From a virus: a DNA stretch of 45,085 nucleotides. The notes under the pieces were generated by a model. That model did not search any database, was not told the origin of the DNA, and saw only the letters and a list, made by a program, of their open reading frames with translations. The position numbers and the translations under genes are program-made. How positions within the stretch are numbered: the stretch's first letter is position 1; each line of letters begins with the position of its first letter. The stretch is taken from IMG/VR virus record IMGVR_UViG_3300023174_000278, positions 1 to 45,085 of that record; one strand, 5' to 3'. Shown here in pieces: positions 9,209 through 17,272 of the stretch.

Positions 9209-10384
9209 TCACCCCGTAAAGATTGCTTTGCCGTTTGGAGGCGGTATGAACTTCAACTGTTTGCTTAAGTTTTCTGATCTTGTCGCCTGCTGTTCTATAA
9301 GCTTATCATAGGTCATTGTATCAAGCATCTCTTTGAGCTTGGTGATGAACTCTTTCCTATCTTCGCGACCTTTTGAGACGAGATCAGCACCGTTCAAAGT
9401 AACGTTGCCGCCAGGAACAGGTAGAGTACCCATCTTGCTTCGAATGTAGCCCAATGTCTCCATCGATAGCGCAAGCGTGTACTGTCGGATCCACTGTCTA
9501 CCAATCGAGTTGATGCGGTTGAACTGCAAATTACCAAACGGTATGTTCGACAAGTTTGACACGCCGTAGATTGATCTATCTCTAAACGCAGGATTTAGCG
9601 GATCTTGCATAAACTTGACACGAATAAACAAGCGTGGCATAGGATCTGTGATCTTAGTCGGCATCGGGTAGATGCGTATCTTTGTTCCTATGACTTTATA
9701 TGAATAATTTGATCTTCTGACTCTATTAGACAGATCAAGCTGACCTGCTCGAAGTATATCTTCAAAGACAGGCAGGACATAGAATATTGTCTCTGGTGTG
9801 AATGATTCAAATGAGAATGCGTTGTTCAAATAGTTGATTGCTGACGTTGTGTCAAAAAAGCGATACGCTGCCTGTGGTGAAAAATGAAATACTTCACTAA
9901 TGCGCATTTTTCCACCCATCGTGTTCAAGGAAGAACTAACAATAGGTGTATTGTTTGTGTCTAAAAGCTCTGTATAGATGTCATAATCTTGACGTCCTGG
10001 TTCAAGAAGTATAGAGCCTGAGATCTGGTTATACGAACCACCCACGTCAGCTTCTGAGGCGTAGGGTTCAGCAAATCGTGTTAGAAACTCGAGGCTCTCG
10101 CGAGGATACATTTGCTCAGATCCTGACAATGTACCTGTAGCATATCCTAACCAGTTGACAAGCTGGCTTTTTGCCTGGTACTGGTTGAGAATTGAACCGT
10201 ACTCAAAACAAGCTTCCTCAAAGTTGGCCCAAATCTGCTTCTTAGTCAACTCAACAGATAGAATGTCATCGCCAAGACGCCGCTTGACGAACACTATCAT
10301 CTTATCTGCTTCACTGATAAAATCAGTTTCGAGGTCAAAGACGCCGAAAGGTGTAGGATTTAGGGTTGTAGCAAATGTAGACAT
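9209..10384 (-). CDS. Neck / head-tail connector protein (T4 gp13-like)
   Basis: The product has 391 residues. The N-terminal part (ADKMIVFVKRRLGDDILS, then LTKKQIWANFEEACFEY) resembles the helical start of head-tail connector proteins, and a beta-rich middle and a C-terminal helical region follow (KGREDRKEFITKLKEMLDTM). It stands first in a 13-14-15 type block, so it probably binds the portal ring and receives the tail with the gp14-like protein. The start at 10384 has only a modest GGG 7-9 nt upstream; the 70-nt leader contains the partly complementary arms ACGCGC and GCGCGT. The final residues PNGKAIFTG abut the next start. Function is inferred mainly from order. Confidence 0.6.
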   Translation of the reverse strand: MSTFATTLNPTPFGVFDLETDFISEADKMIVFVKRRLGDDILSVELTKKQIWANFEEACFEYGSILNQYQAKSQLVNWLGYATGTLSGSEQMYPRESLEFLTRFAEPYASEADVGGSYNQISGSILLEPGRQDYDIYTELLDTNNTPIVSSSLNTMGGKMRISEVFHFSPQAAYRFFDTTSAINYLNNAFSFESFTPETIFYVLPVFEDILRAGQLDLSNRVRRSNYSYKVIGTKIRIYPMPTKITDPMPRLFIRVKFMQDPLNPAFRDRSIYGVSNLSNIPFGNLQFNRINSIGRQWIRQYTLALSMETLGYIRSKMGTLPVPGGNVTLNGADLVSKGREDRKEFITKLKEMLDTMTYDKLIEQQATRSENLSKQLKFIPPPNGKAIFTG

Positions 10385-10454
10385 TGAACGCGCCCTTACT
10401 CTATACTAAGTATCGAGCAAGAGCGCGTCATGTTACTAATGTAAAATGTTAATT

Positions 10455-10646
10455 CTAACGTCTTCTACGGCGATTCTTTGAAATCTCAATCGCTGCAAGT
10501 TGCCGCAGTGCACCTGCTTCTGTGTCGTGTGTGCCTAGACGCTTACCCCCTTTCTTGGGATAGACGGCCCATTTACCGTTAGGCAAATGAACTACTCTTT
10601 CAAGTAAAACACTGCGGACAATGCTGCGTATGAGATCCTCTATCAC
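10455..10646 (-). CDS. Small basic-tailed protein, possible internal head protein
   Basis: A 63-residue protein of unknown function. It begins with an amphipathic segment (MIEDLIRSIVRSVLLE) ending in L-L-E at 14-16, matching the L/I-x-E cleavage rule of T4-type prohead proteases. A short module follows, PNGKWAVYPKKGGKRLGTHD then an ALRQLAAIE helix, and the protein ends in five consecutive arginines. The start overlaps the stop of the preceding acidic protein gene by 4 nt, so the two are likely translated together. One reading is that the first helix is a capsid-targeting peptide cut off during maturation and that the basic remainder sits on DNA in the head. This is inference; no known family can be named with certainty. 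Confidence 0.6.
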   Translation of the reverse strand: MIEDLIRSIVRSVLLERVVHLPNGKWAVYPKKGGKRLGTHDTEAGALRQLAAIEISKNRRRRR

Positions 10647-11041
10647 CGCTTCTTCTTCTTATTGCTACCGTAATTTTGTGGTAGATTATTTGGGCGTGTG
10701 ACAATCTTAAAACCCGATGCTGCATCAGCAGCTGCATCTAGAGAATTTTCTAGAGCTTCTTCGTCGGCGCTGAGGGCTTCTTCTGCAAGATCCTCGTCGT
10801 CTGTAGATTCAATCATTTGCTCAAGCTGTGCAGCCGCATCTTCAGCTGCTTCAATATGATCATCGCCTGCTGCGTCAGCTGTGTCCTCAATTGGTGCTTG
10901 CACAGCTGGTTCAACATCATCATCGACAGCAGGAACAGTCTCTGTAGATACGATGTCTACATTCTCCTCTCTAGACTTCTCAACAGGAGCCTGTGCGTTC
11001 TGTGCTCTTCTTGCTTCTTTCTGCCACCAGCGTCTTCCCAT
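10643..11041 (-). CDS. Acidic low-complexity protein, unknown function
   Basis: The 132-residue product starts with a basic/aromatic patch (MGRRWWQKEARRAQ), continues with a long Ala/Asp/Glu-rich stretch that is probably disordered, and ends in a basic tail GSNKKKKR. An ATG 30 nt further upstream is open, but the start at 11041 is chosen because GGAGAGAG lies 4 nt before it. The gene is the first of the neck cluster after the homing-endonuclease-like gene and overlaps the next small basic protein by 4 nt. Acidic chains with a charged tail are seen among scaffold-like and assembly chaperone proteins, but nothing specific supports that here. Expression is likely late because of its neighbours. 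Confidence 0.6.
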   Translation of the reverse strand: MGRRWWQKEARRAQNAQAPVEKSREENVDIVSTETVPAVDDDVEPAVQAPIEDTADAAGDDHIEAAEDAAAQLEQMIESTDDEDLAEEALSADEEALENSLDAAADAASGFKIVTRPNNLPQNYGSNKKKKR

Positions 11042-11178
11042 AAATCTCTCTCCTATACACTTAAATATCACTCTCTGCTGTTTCTGTTAAACTGCATAAT
11101 TCCGTGTATTGACCAACGTCTTTTTAATAGACATAGAACACGCATTATCTGGTATGGCATCAGTGATTTATTAAAGCA

Positions 11179-12162
11179 TCACGTGAACCTGATTACTTCA
11201 AGATGAGCATCATTCTGGAGACACCATGACATCGTGGCGCGCCACTTCTCTCGGTCGACCTCTGTCTCGCATCCCTTCACCTCGTACAGCGTCTTCTCGT
11301 CAAGTGTCAAGAAGTCTGGGATGTAGGTGCGCTCGAGCCCGTTCGGGTCCGTGTATGTGATTCGGATGCCGTGCTGCTTGGTGACTGGGACGTTCTGCTC
11401 GACGCACTGGTCGAGGAAACGGGACTCCCAGGAGGAGTGCATGTATTCCTCATTGCCTGTGAAGGGGTTCAGCTTCCACTCGGCCCTATAGGGTGCCTGG
11501 GGTCCGATCTTGCCCTGTTCGAGGCGATCACAAGCTCGGGATGACCATAGTTTCCTCATTTCTGGATTCTCTTCCCACCATTGTTTTGACCACGTTGATT
11601 TTTTTGCTATCACTTCGGGGCGTTGGGCTACTTCTTTGCTTATTTTTCTCATGTTTTCTCGATATTCATCAGATGCCATGATCTCATGTCGAGGATCATT
11701 TGGATCTGACCATCTAGTTTTTGATGCTTTTGAATACCGTTCTTTCATCTCATTTGTCCGCTTCTTTCCCTTGTTCGGACTATTTTCACCTTTCTTCCCG
11801 AACATTGGATTATTCTCACCGCGACTTGCATGACCGTCGACGAAGATCGCAAAGCCGCCCTTCTTCCAAGTAAGCTCATTGTCACATCCGCATGCACACT
11901 TAGGCCACACACCGTCGTGCACATGCTTCACTTCATACAGCGGCCAGTCAATTCCGTGCACCTTTCTTACATGTCGTGCAAGGACATTGTTTGAGTTTGC
12001 GACCATCTCACCGCACTCTAGACACTTCATGGTGAAAGTTACGGTCTTGTCGTAAAGTGACTTAGCAACTTCCTTGTGGTGATAGCCAACGTGTGCGCCA
12101 ATTGAACGTGGCGTGTTATTAATCATTGCATCACAGTAATCGCACTTAATCTTGTCGACCAT
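11179..12162 (-). CDS. Freestanding homing-endonuclease-like protein (zinc fingers, NUMOD3, PD-(D/E)XK)
   Basis: A 327-residue mosaic. Residues 7-29 (C7, C10, H24, H28 or H29) and 47-69 (C47, C50, H64, H69) form two C2H2-type fingers; 89-112 has a CxCxC motif with a later GH. Residues 115-135 contain GENNPMFGKKGENSPNKGKK, the NUMOD3 DNA-binding repeat of mobile endonucleases. The C-terminal domain has E246 in SSWESRFL, D283 in YIPDF and E294/K296 in YEVKG, the PD-(D/E)XK nuclease pattern. Such proteins cut an allele lacking the gene and promote its copying by recombination. It sits alone between the capsid terminator and the neck cluster, with AGAGGA before ATG. It shares its architecture with the gene at 30923-31825. 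The exact target site is unknown; neighbouring capsid or neck genes are natural candidates. Confidence 0.85.
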   Translation of the reverse strand: MVDKIKCDYCDAMINNTPRSIGAHVGYHHKEVAKSLYDKTVTFTMKCLECGEMVANSNNVLARHVRKVHGIDWPLYEVKHVHDGVWPKCACGCDNELTWKKGGFAIFVDGHASRGENNPMFGKKGENSPNKGKKRTNEMKERYSKASKTRWSDPNDPRHEIMASDEYRENMRKISKEVAQRPEVIAKKSTWSKQWWEENPEMRKLWSSRACDRLEQGKIGPQAPYRAEWKLNPFTGNEEYMHSSWESRFLDQCVEQNVPVTKQHGIRITYTDPNGLERTYIPDFLTLDEKTLYEVKGCETEVDREKWRATMSWCLQNDAHLEVIRFT

Positions 12163-12209
12163 CTTGTTCCTCTTACGGTAATTATATGGTCATGTGCGAT
12201 TATGTTTTA

Positions 12210-12255
12210 TAAAAAAGAAATAAAAGAAGCGGGCCACCCATAAAGAGTGGCCCGC
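12210..12255 (-). terminator. Strong rho-independent terminator after the major capsid gene
   Basis: On the minus strand a perfect 9-bp stem, eight pairs of it G-C (12229-12237 with 12247-12255), has a 9-nt loop and is followed by a T-rich tract including TTTTTT. It lies 35 nt past the capsid stop and should end the heavily used capsid transcript and protect its 3' end. A second hairpin lies between it and the stop codon. Confidence 0.88.
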
Positions 12256-12264
12256 CCATTATCT

Positions 12265-12282
12265 ATCTAGTAGAAACTAGAT
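12265..12282 (-). other. Second hairpin in capsid gene 3' leader
   Basis: ATCTAGT and ACTAGAT form a perfect 7-bp stem around a 4-nt loop directly between the capsid stop codon (12290) and the main terminator. It has no T tract of its own, so it is more likely an RNA stability element or a chance repeat than a terminator. Confidence 0.4.
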
Positions 12283-12289
12283 GGTCAAA

Positions 12290-14230
12290 CTAGATAATGT
12301 TCATGTCTAAGCAGGTCACAGTGCCGTAGAAGTCGCTGCGCACCATTTTCTTCCCGTAGCGAGTCATCACGCCCTTGCGTGGGGTGAAGTCCTCGGGAGC
12401 GAAGATGGTGGGAGTGACGATCAGTGGCACGTAAGGAGCGTAGACGTAGCCTGTCTCGAGGTAGCTGCCGCCCTTGTAACCGACGAGGATCTTGTTACGT
12501 GGGAAGTAGGGGTCCTTGTAGACGGTGAAGCGGTTGCTCAGGCTGCCGATGGGTGTTGCACCGATCGAGAAGCCGCTGCCGACCTGACCCTGGCCGTCGA
12601 GGCTGTAGCTGGGCTTGTAGAGGACCGAAGCCTCGAGGACAGTTGCCACATCGGGTGAAACCACGATGAAGTTAGCTGAACCACGGAGGGTCTTGCGGTG
12701 GATCTCGTTAGCGACGTCGATGATGGTCTCGATGAGAGTCTCGTACCACTCGCGAACGGTACCAGTGAACTGGGGACCGGGTGAGTTGTTACCCTGGAGG
12801 ACCTCAGCGCCGGTCACCTTGTTGACGAACTTGCCTGGTGCACGTGACCAGTAGTAGTTGGCGCCGTTAGCCTGGACGAGGAGGTCGTTGAGGATCTCAC
12901 GGTCGATCTCGAGAGCGATCTGCTCGGAGAGGATCTGGGTGAGCTCGACCTCGGCATCCATGCTGTGGTATGCATTGAGGTCCTGGGCCAACTCTGGGCT
13001 CCAACGAGCGCGCAGCTTACGGGTTGTAGCTGTGACTGCGATGGACTCGATCTTGATGTCGATCTCTGGGATGATTGGCTGGGTTGCATTGGAGAGGCTT
13101 GCACCACCGAAGTCTGACTCGAAGACAGGAACTGTGAGTGCGGATGCATCGTTAGGATCAGCGCTGAATGCGTCGGAGATGACGTAGGATGCGCTGAGGA
13201 ATGTGCTTGGTGACTGCGATGGTGCGCCAGAGAAGACACCGGACACGACGGTGAGGATTGCAGCGTTACCTGCAGTTACATCAACGAGTGGGTTTGGTGT
13301 GAACACGCCGCCACTGAAAGTGCCGAGCTGGTTAAGACGACGAACGTTGAGGAGGTTTGTGCCACCCTGAACAGTGTCGCCGATTGTGCCAAGGCCGAGT
13401 GTTCCTGCTGCAGTTGCGGAGAAGAGAGAAACGTCCTTGATCTGAGTTGAGTCGAGGTTGGTGAAGCCTGTTGTCTTAACAACTGCGAATGAGAAGACAC
13501 CGTCGCCTGCTGTTGTACCTGGGCCGCCGCTGTTGGCCTCAATGAGGTTTGCGATCTGTGGATCGAAGCCTAGCAGCTTGCCGTCAGTGCCAGTTGCGAA
13601 GGCGGCCTGACCTGCGACGATTGTTGCTGAATTTGCGCCAAGTGCAGTGTGGAATGCGCCTGATGCCCAGAGCTGAACGCCGCTAAGCTTCTGGTGAACC
13701 TGTGAGTAGGAGGTACCGACGAGGTCGTACTGACCACCGACGCCGAGTGATCCGCTGCGGATGCCTTTGCCAGTGGGGTTGTTGTAGATGGACTTGCCCG
13801 CGGTGTAGGTCTGTGCAACTGTTGATGCACCGGTCTGGAGGTTGGTGTCACCGCCTACGTTGGTGCCGTAGGTGTAGTCCAAGTAGAACAGGAGACCGGA
13901 TGGGAGGCTCATGGGCTGGATGGACACGAGCTCGTTGGCCACGAGACCGCCGAACACGCGACGGACGATGGGGAAGGCGATGTTGGCAAAGCCACGGATG
14001 TCGCCGGATGAGGAGGTGCTGCCGCCACCTGCGCCGAGGCTGTTAGCCTCGCGGAGGACCTGGGCTGCCTGGTTCTCCATGAGGCGGGCCATGTTGTCGC
14101 GCTTGACGCCGTCAAGACCGCGGAGGAGGCCTGTGCGGCTCCACTTCTCAACGAGACGTGCGCCTTCCTGGCTGTTATTACGATCCTTAATGCCCTCGGT
14201 GAGGTGGTTAAGGGAGAATGCCTTTGACAT
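12290..14230 (-). CDS. Major capsid protein (T4 gp23-like)
   Basis: A 646-residue capsid protein with the HK97-fold subtype of T4 gp23. Diagnostic blocks are the N-terminal helix region with MENQAAQVLREANS at 51-64, GDIRGFANIAFPIVRRVFG at about 76-94 and MSLPSGLLFYLDYTYG after it, a Ser/Gly-rich variable middle, and the C-terminal AELTQ/LSEQIALEIDREIL-like helix and PYVPLIVTP strand. L59-R60-E61 followed by Ala fits the T4 prohead protease rule and suggests removal of about 61 residues. It is longer than gp23 (521 residues), the extra part lying in the insertion region. AGGAG precedes ATG by 9 nt, codon use looks GC-rich and selected compared with neighbours, and a strong terminator follows; all fit very high expression. 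It lies directly after the scaffold gene. Confidence 0.95.
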   Translation of the reverse strand: MSKAFSLNHLTEGIKDRNNSQEGARLVEKWSRTGLLRGLDGVKRDNMARLMENQAAQVLREANSLGAGGGSTSSSGDIRGFANIAFPIVRRVFGGLVANELVSIQPMSLPSGLLFYLDYTYGTNVGGDTNLQTGASTVAQTYTAGKSIYNNPTGKGIRSGSLGVGGQYDLVGTSYSQVHQKLSGVQLWASGAFHTALGANSATIVAGQAAFATGTDGKLLGFDPQIANLIEANSGGPGTTAGDGVFSFAVVKTTGFTNLDSTQIKDVSLFSATAAGTLGLGTIGDTVQGGTNLLNVRRLNQLGTFSGGVFTPNPLVDVTAGNAAILTVVSGVFSGAPSQSPSTFLSASYVISDAFSADPNDASALTVPVFESDFGGASLSNATQPIIPEIDIKIESIAVTATTRKLRARWSPELAQDLNAYHSMDAEVELTQILSEQIALEIDREILNDLLVQANGANYYWSRAPGKFVNKVTGAEVLQGNNSPGPQFTGTVREWYETLIETIIDVANEIHRKTLRGSANFIVVSPDVATVLEASVLYKPSYSLDGQGQVGSGFSIGATPIGSLSNRFTVYKDPYFPRNKILVGYKGGSYLETGYVYAPYVPLIVTPTIFAPEDFTPRKGVMTRYGKKMVRSDFYGTVTCLDMNII

Positions 14231-14261
14231 ATTAATTTACTCCTTGAATACTTAACAAATG

Positions 14262-15710
14262 TTACTTGAGACCGGCAAGGCGTGCCCAGCGGTCGACTTC
14301 AGTTGTCTCGGTTGTGCGAGCTGCAGCTGATGATGTCGCGCGGGATGACCCGCCGGCATTGAACCTAGAAGCTGATTCGTTGAGGGTAGCACCATTGCCA
14401 CCTGTCAGTGATTCAGTCAGGCTCTTATATAGCATCTTCACTTCGCGTAGTGTCTTAGCACCGTCGATGGCCTCAATGACGACCTTCTGTTGCTTAGGTG
14501 TCAAATCCTTTGATTGCAGCATCTTGTTGACGTAGAGCAGCTTTGCGTTGAAGAGATTCATATCTGTCATTTGCTCACGAAGCGTTTCAACTGCGCTTCT
14601 GTATTCATTGAGCTGTGTCATGAGAGCACGATTAGTGCGTGCCTCTTCCAATTTCTTAAGTTTGTGCTTCTTTGCGGTGTCGAGCGCGTTGATCTCAACC
14701 TCGTCGACTTCCTCGATGGTGGCATCACCAAATGACTTTGCTGCTGCCTTGACATGTGATGCGCTCTTGAGGCTCTTCTTGTTGAGGAGCTTGTCCTCCT
14801 TCTGCTTGCGTGCCTCGCGAAGGCGTGTGAGCTCACGGCGGAGCATGTTCTCGTCGACGTAGAATGTCTCGGCAACGGGAGCGGGAGGTGCTTCATCAGC
14901 AACTTCGCCATCATCAGCAGGCATGTCACCCATGTCGCCATCATCTGCGGCGAGCATGTCCTCTTCCTCTTCTTCAGGAACAACACGGACAGAAGGCATG
15001 AAGTCTTCTGGGAGCTCAAGGTCACCGAGGTCGACTTCAAGCTTCATCTCATTAAGCTCGCTCATGTAATCCTCGTCCATGTCGTCTTCCATGTCCATCT
15101 CGTATAGATCGCTGTCCATCTCGAACATGTCTTCCATGGCAGGTGCAGGTGACTTCTTCATACCACCAGCTTTGGGTGGCATTGGCTTCATTGCGGGCTT
15201 GACTGCGGGCTTACCAGGAGAAGCGACAGCAGCAAGCTCCTTCTTGAGCTCATTCAGATCAATCTCATAGAGTGATTCGTCCATTTTCTTCTCCTGCGCT
15301 GGTGCGCTTTCTTCATTTTCATCCAGATCAGCTTCGTCTTTGTCTTCACTGATCAGGTTTAAAAGCTTCTTCTTCTCAGAGTCACTAAGCTGGTCGAAAG
15401 CTTCCTGGAAGCTATCTTTTGCTTGTGTCGTCTGTTTAGGTGTGAATAGAGAGACAAGTGACTTAAGCGCTGCTTCGTCGAGCACAACTTCTTCTTCTGT
15501 GCCGTCGTCTGCTGCACCTTCGTTTAATGCATCAACAAGAAACTTTTCGGCTGACACTGACTTAGTTGTGTCTCCTACGAGCTGGCTGTCGATGAACTCT
15601 CTAATGCGAGGTGTAACTGCCTCTACAATTGCATTCTTTGCATTCTGCTCAGCAACTTCACGAAGTCGCTTGGCATCAGCGATTGCTTCATCATATAGTG
15701 TCTTTGACAT
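14262..15710 (-). CDS. Prohead core scaffolding protein (T4 gp22-like)
   Basis: The product has 482 residues when started at ATG 15710, which has AGGGA 8 nt upstream; a TTG 21 nt earlier is a poorer choice. The N-terminal half is helical and charged, the middle holds dense Met/Asp/Glu runs (for example DLYEMDMEDDMDEDYMSEL), and a long coiled-coil region around TLREQMTDMNLF leads to the C-terminus EVDRWARLAGLK. That last motif is typical of T4-like gp22 scaffolds and probably contacts the capsid lattice. Scaffold forms the inner core of the prohead and is degraded by the prohead protease, which fits several L/I-x-E sites such as LRE at 16-18. It precedes the capsid gene by 31 nt, as gp22 precedes gp23 in T4. 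It is longer than T4 gp22 (269 residues). Confidence 0.82.
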   Translation of the reverse strand: MSKTLYDEAIADAKRLREVAEQNAKNAIVEAVTPRIREFIDSQLVGDTTKSVSAEKFLVDALNEGAADDGTEEEVVLDEAALKSLVSLFTPKQTTQAKDSFQEAFDQLSDSEKKKLLNLISEDKDEADLDENEESAPAQEKKMDESLYEIDLNELKKELAAVASPGKPAVKPAMKPMPPKAGGMKKSPAPAMEDMFEMDSDLYEMDMEDDMDEDYMSELNEMKLEVDLGDLELPEDFMPSVRVVPEEEEEDMLAADDGDMGDMPADDGEVADEAPPAPVAETFYVDENMLRRELTRLREARKQKEDKLLNKKSLKSASHVKAAAKSFGDATIEEVDEVEINALDTAKKHKLKKLEEARTNRALMTQLNEYRSAVETLREQMTDMNLFNAKLLYVNKMLQSKDLTPKQQKVVIEAIDGAKTLREVKMLYKSLTESLTGGNGATLNESASRFNAGGSSRATSSAAARTTETTEVDRWARLAGLK

Positions 15711-15749
15711 TAACTGATTCCCTGCTTTCAATACATATTAGGTTCTTTA

Positions 15750-16310
15750 TCAAACATCCTGCAATATCTTTATTTTTAAGCGCTGCTTAACAAGATTGCG
15801 AGTGTCTGGATCCATGAGATCATTTAGTCTATCGATTGTGATGAGTTCATCGTCAGCAAGTTGGCTTGCGCGTGTTGAACCGTACTGATTACCTATTAGA
15901 CGCCCAGGAGCATTTGTAAAAGATTGATTAACAGAAGCGCCGCCGACAGGGGGTCCTGTGAAGCTCTTGTAGAGCATCGAAGCTGGAAAGGGCGTAATAC
16001 CTTTCATAATCGTTGTCTCTTCTAGCGGTGTGCTCCACCTCATCTTAGTGAAAGATGCATTATCTTTTCTAACATGCGAACGTGCTCTTGCAACGCCTGT
16101 GTAACCTGTCTTGTTGATGAAATCTTGTGTGTGCATTAGATCATCAAGTTCTTCATCTTCAAATGTGTCATCATCTTCAAAATAAGGAAAAGTTCCCACA
16201 GTGGAATAATCACCACCGGAGAACTTTTTCTTTAATGTGCCGTAGCCTGCGCCTGCATTTGCATCGCCTTTAAACCAAAAACGATGCTCTGCTGGAGGTG
16301 CGTCTCTCAT
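15750..16310 (-). CDS. Head-region protein, unknown function (186 aa)
   Basis: I do not recognise this protein. It starts with a polar, aromatic N-terminus (RFWFKGDANAGAGYGTLKKK), has an acidic stretch around DDDTFEDEELDD, a Gly/Pro-containing middle (FTGPPVGGASVNQSF) and a helical C-terminus with RNLVKQRLKIKIL. No membrane segment, signal peptide or catalytic motif is visible. Its start follows the stop of the preceding gene by 2 nt without a strong ribosome binding site, implying coupling. Between protease/core genes and scaffold it is probably a prohead or capsid-associated structural protein. The adjacent upstream protein has the same low-complexity, linker-like look, so the pair may act together. 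Confidence 0.6.
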   Translation of the reverse strand: MRDAPPAEHRFWFKGDANAGAGYGTLKKKFSGGDYSTVGTFPYFEDDDTFEDEELDDLMHTQDFINKTGYTGVARARSHVRKDNASFTKMRWSTPLEETTIMKGITPFPASMLYKSFTGPPVGGASVNQSFTNAPGRLIGNQYGSTRASQLADDELITIDRLNDLMDPDTRNLVKQRLKIKILQDV

Positions 16311-16312
16311 GA

Positions 16313-16897
16313 TCAGGTGATCTTAGAAGTACCCAACATGAACTTACCAATTGTGGCTCGTGCAACTTCTGCTGTAGTAGAAGCAGGATTAGCTGCTGAA
16401 CCTTCACCACGTCCAAACTGTGATGCAGTGGCCTGTCCTGGATCGCCGCCGTAGGGTAGATCACCTGTAAATTCTGGTTGTGCGAATGGATCAACACCAT
16501 TGCCTTCACCAGGAGATGCAGGATTAGGTATGTATGGTGAAGCGGGTAGTCCCTCTCCACCTGTCACAACCTCAGCAAGATTTGGAGATGCGTAAGCTTC
16601 ATCCACACCTGATGCTCTGCGACCAGCAAAGCGTAGGTCGACCTGGTTAAACATGTATCCACCGTCATCGACGACGCCGTTTGCGACGCCGACGTCAGGT
16701 ACGCTGTCACCTGGGCCTCCACCGCCATTCAAAGTAGCAATTCCTACATTCTCTGCTGCTGTAGGTGTGTACTCATTGGGCTTGTAGATGGGTGAAGAGG
16801 GAAATATGGCCTTCAGATTGCTCTGATTGCGATTACCTAATCCTCCGGTCTTAGAACCGTCGTCTGGTGATACAACTGTCGTGTAGTTGACTGCCAT
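16313..16897 (-). CDS. Gly/Pro-rich head-region protein, unknown function (194 aa)
   Basis: This 194-residue protein is rich in Gly, Pro, Ala and Asn throughout (LNGGGGPGDSVPDVG, SPYIPNPASPGEGNG), with only a short helical C-terminus (AEVARATIGKFMLGTSKIT). It is probably largely extended or disordered. The ribosome binding site is strong (AAGGAGG, 5 nt before ATG), so it is well translated. The position among small head genes between protease and scaffold suggests an internal or minor capsid component. No enzyme motif, zinc site or membrane segment can be seen. The Pro-rich spacing could alternatively make it a flexible linker on the capsid surface; the sequence does not decide this. Confidence 0.6.
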   Translation of the reverse strand: MAVNYTTVVSPDDGSKTGGLGNRNQSNLKAIFPSSPIYKPNEYTPTAAENVGIATLNGGGGPGDSVPDVGVANGVVDDGGYMFNQVDLRFAGRRASGVDEAYASPNLAEVVTGGEGLPASPYIPNPASPGEGNGVDPFAQPEFTGDLPYGGDPGQATASQFGRGEGSAANPASTTAEVARATIGKFMLGTSKIT

Positions 16898-16928
16898 CTT
16901 TCCTCCTTATTCTCTCATCTCTAAGAGA

Positions 16929-17222
16929 TCAGAGGCTCTCCATGATGCGACGCTTGAGAGCAAGACGGCGCTCCATGATTGCCTGGAGGCGACGGCGGAG
17001 GCGGGCTTCCTCTTCCTTGAGCATCTTGGCGGCTTCCATGTCCTTAGAGCCGGGCTTGTACTGCTTGGCAGCTGGGACGTCTGCATCTGCCCACTGCTCC
17101 TCAGTCTCCTCGAGGTGGTAGTCCTTACGGGCCTTTGCATTTTCCTTAGCGTGAGCAGCCTCGACCTTCTTCTTCTCCTCGAGGACCATTCTTCTAAGCA
17201 TCTGTGGTGTAAGCTTCTTCAT
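16929..17222 (-). CDS. Small coiled-coil prohead core-like protein (97 aa)
   Basis: A highly charged, helical 97-residue protein. It begins MKKLTPQMLRRMVLEEKKK, an amphipathic segment ending in L-E-E at 14-16 that fits the prohead protease consensus. Two Lys/Glu/Arg-rich helices follow, separated by a short acidic/Pro linker (DADVPAAKQYKPG). T4 carries small helical core proteins (gp67, gp68) close to protease and scaffold genes, and this gene is a plausible counterpart in role, though no direct homology can be claimed. The start has AGGAG 6 nt upstream. A 50-nt AT-rich leader containing ATAATTA precedes it. Confidence 0.65.
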   Translation of the reverse strand: MKKLTPQMLRRMVLEEKKKVEAAHAKENAKARKDYHLEETEEQWADADVPAAKQYKPGSKDMEAAKMLKEEEARLRRRLQAIMERRLALKRRIMESL

Positions 17223-17272
17223 TGTAAACTCCTATGGAACATAAATTAATTATCACGAACTTTGCAAATTTA

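Noticed and set aside
10385-10454. Possible hairpin with ACGCGC and GCGCGT arms before the gp13-like gene
   Set aside because: The arms are only 6 bp with a loop of nearly 30 nt and no T tract, so it is weak support for a terminator or operator.
11072-11178. Gap between endonuclease-like gene and acidic protein as a small RNA gene
   Set aside because: No stable hairpin, tRNA-like fold or conserved box was seen; it is probably a leader with a promoter at most.
13702-14255. Plus-strand open frames opposite the capsid gene (114 codons each)
   Set aside because: The translations are rich in Arg, Trp and Cys or in Arg and Ser, typical antisense shadows of a GC-rich capsid gene.
15711-15731. TTG start extending the scaffold gene by 7 codons
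   Set aside because: The internal ATG at 15710 has AGGGA at good distance, while the TTG has no ribosome binding site.
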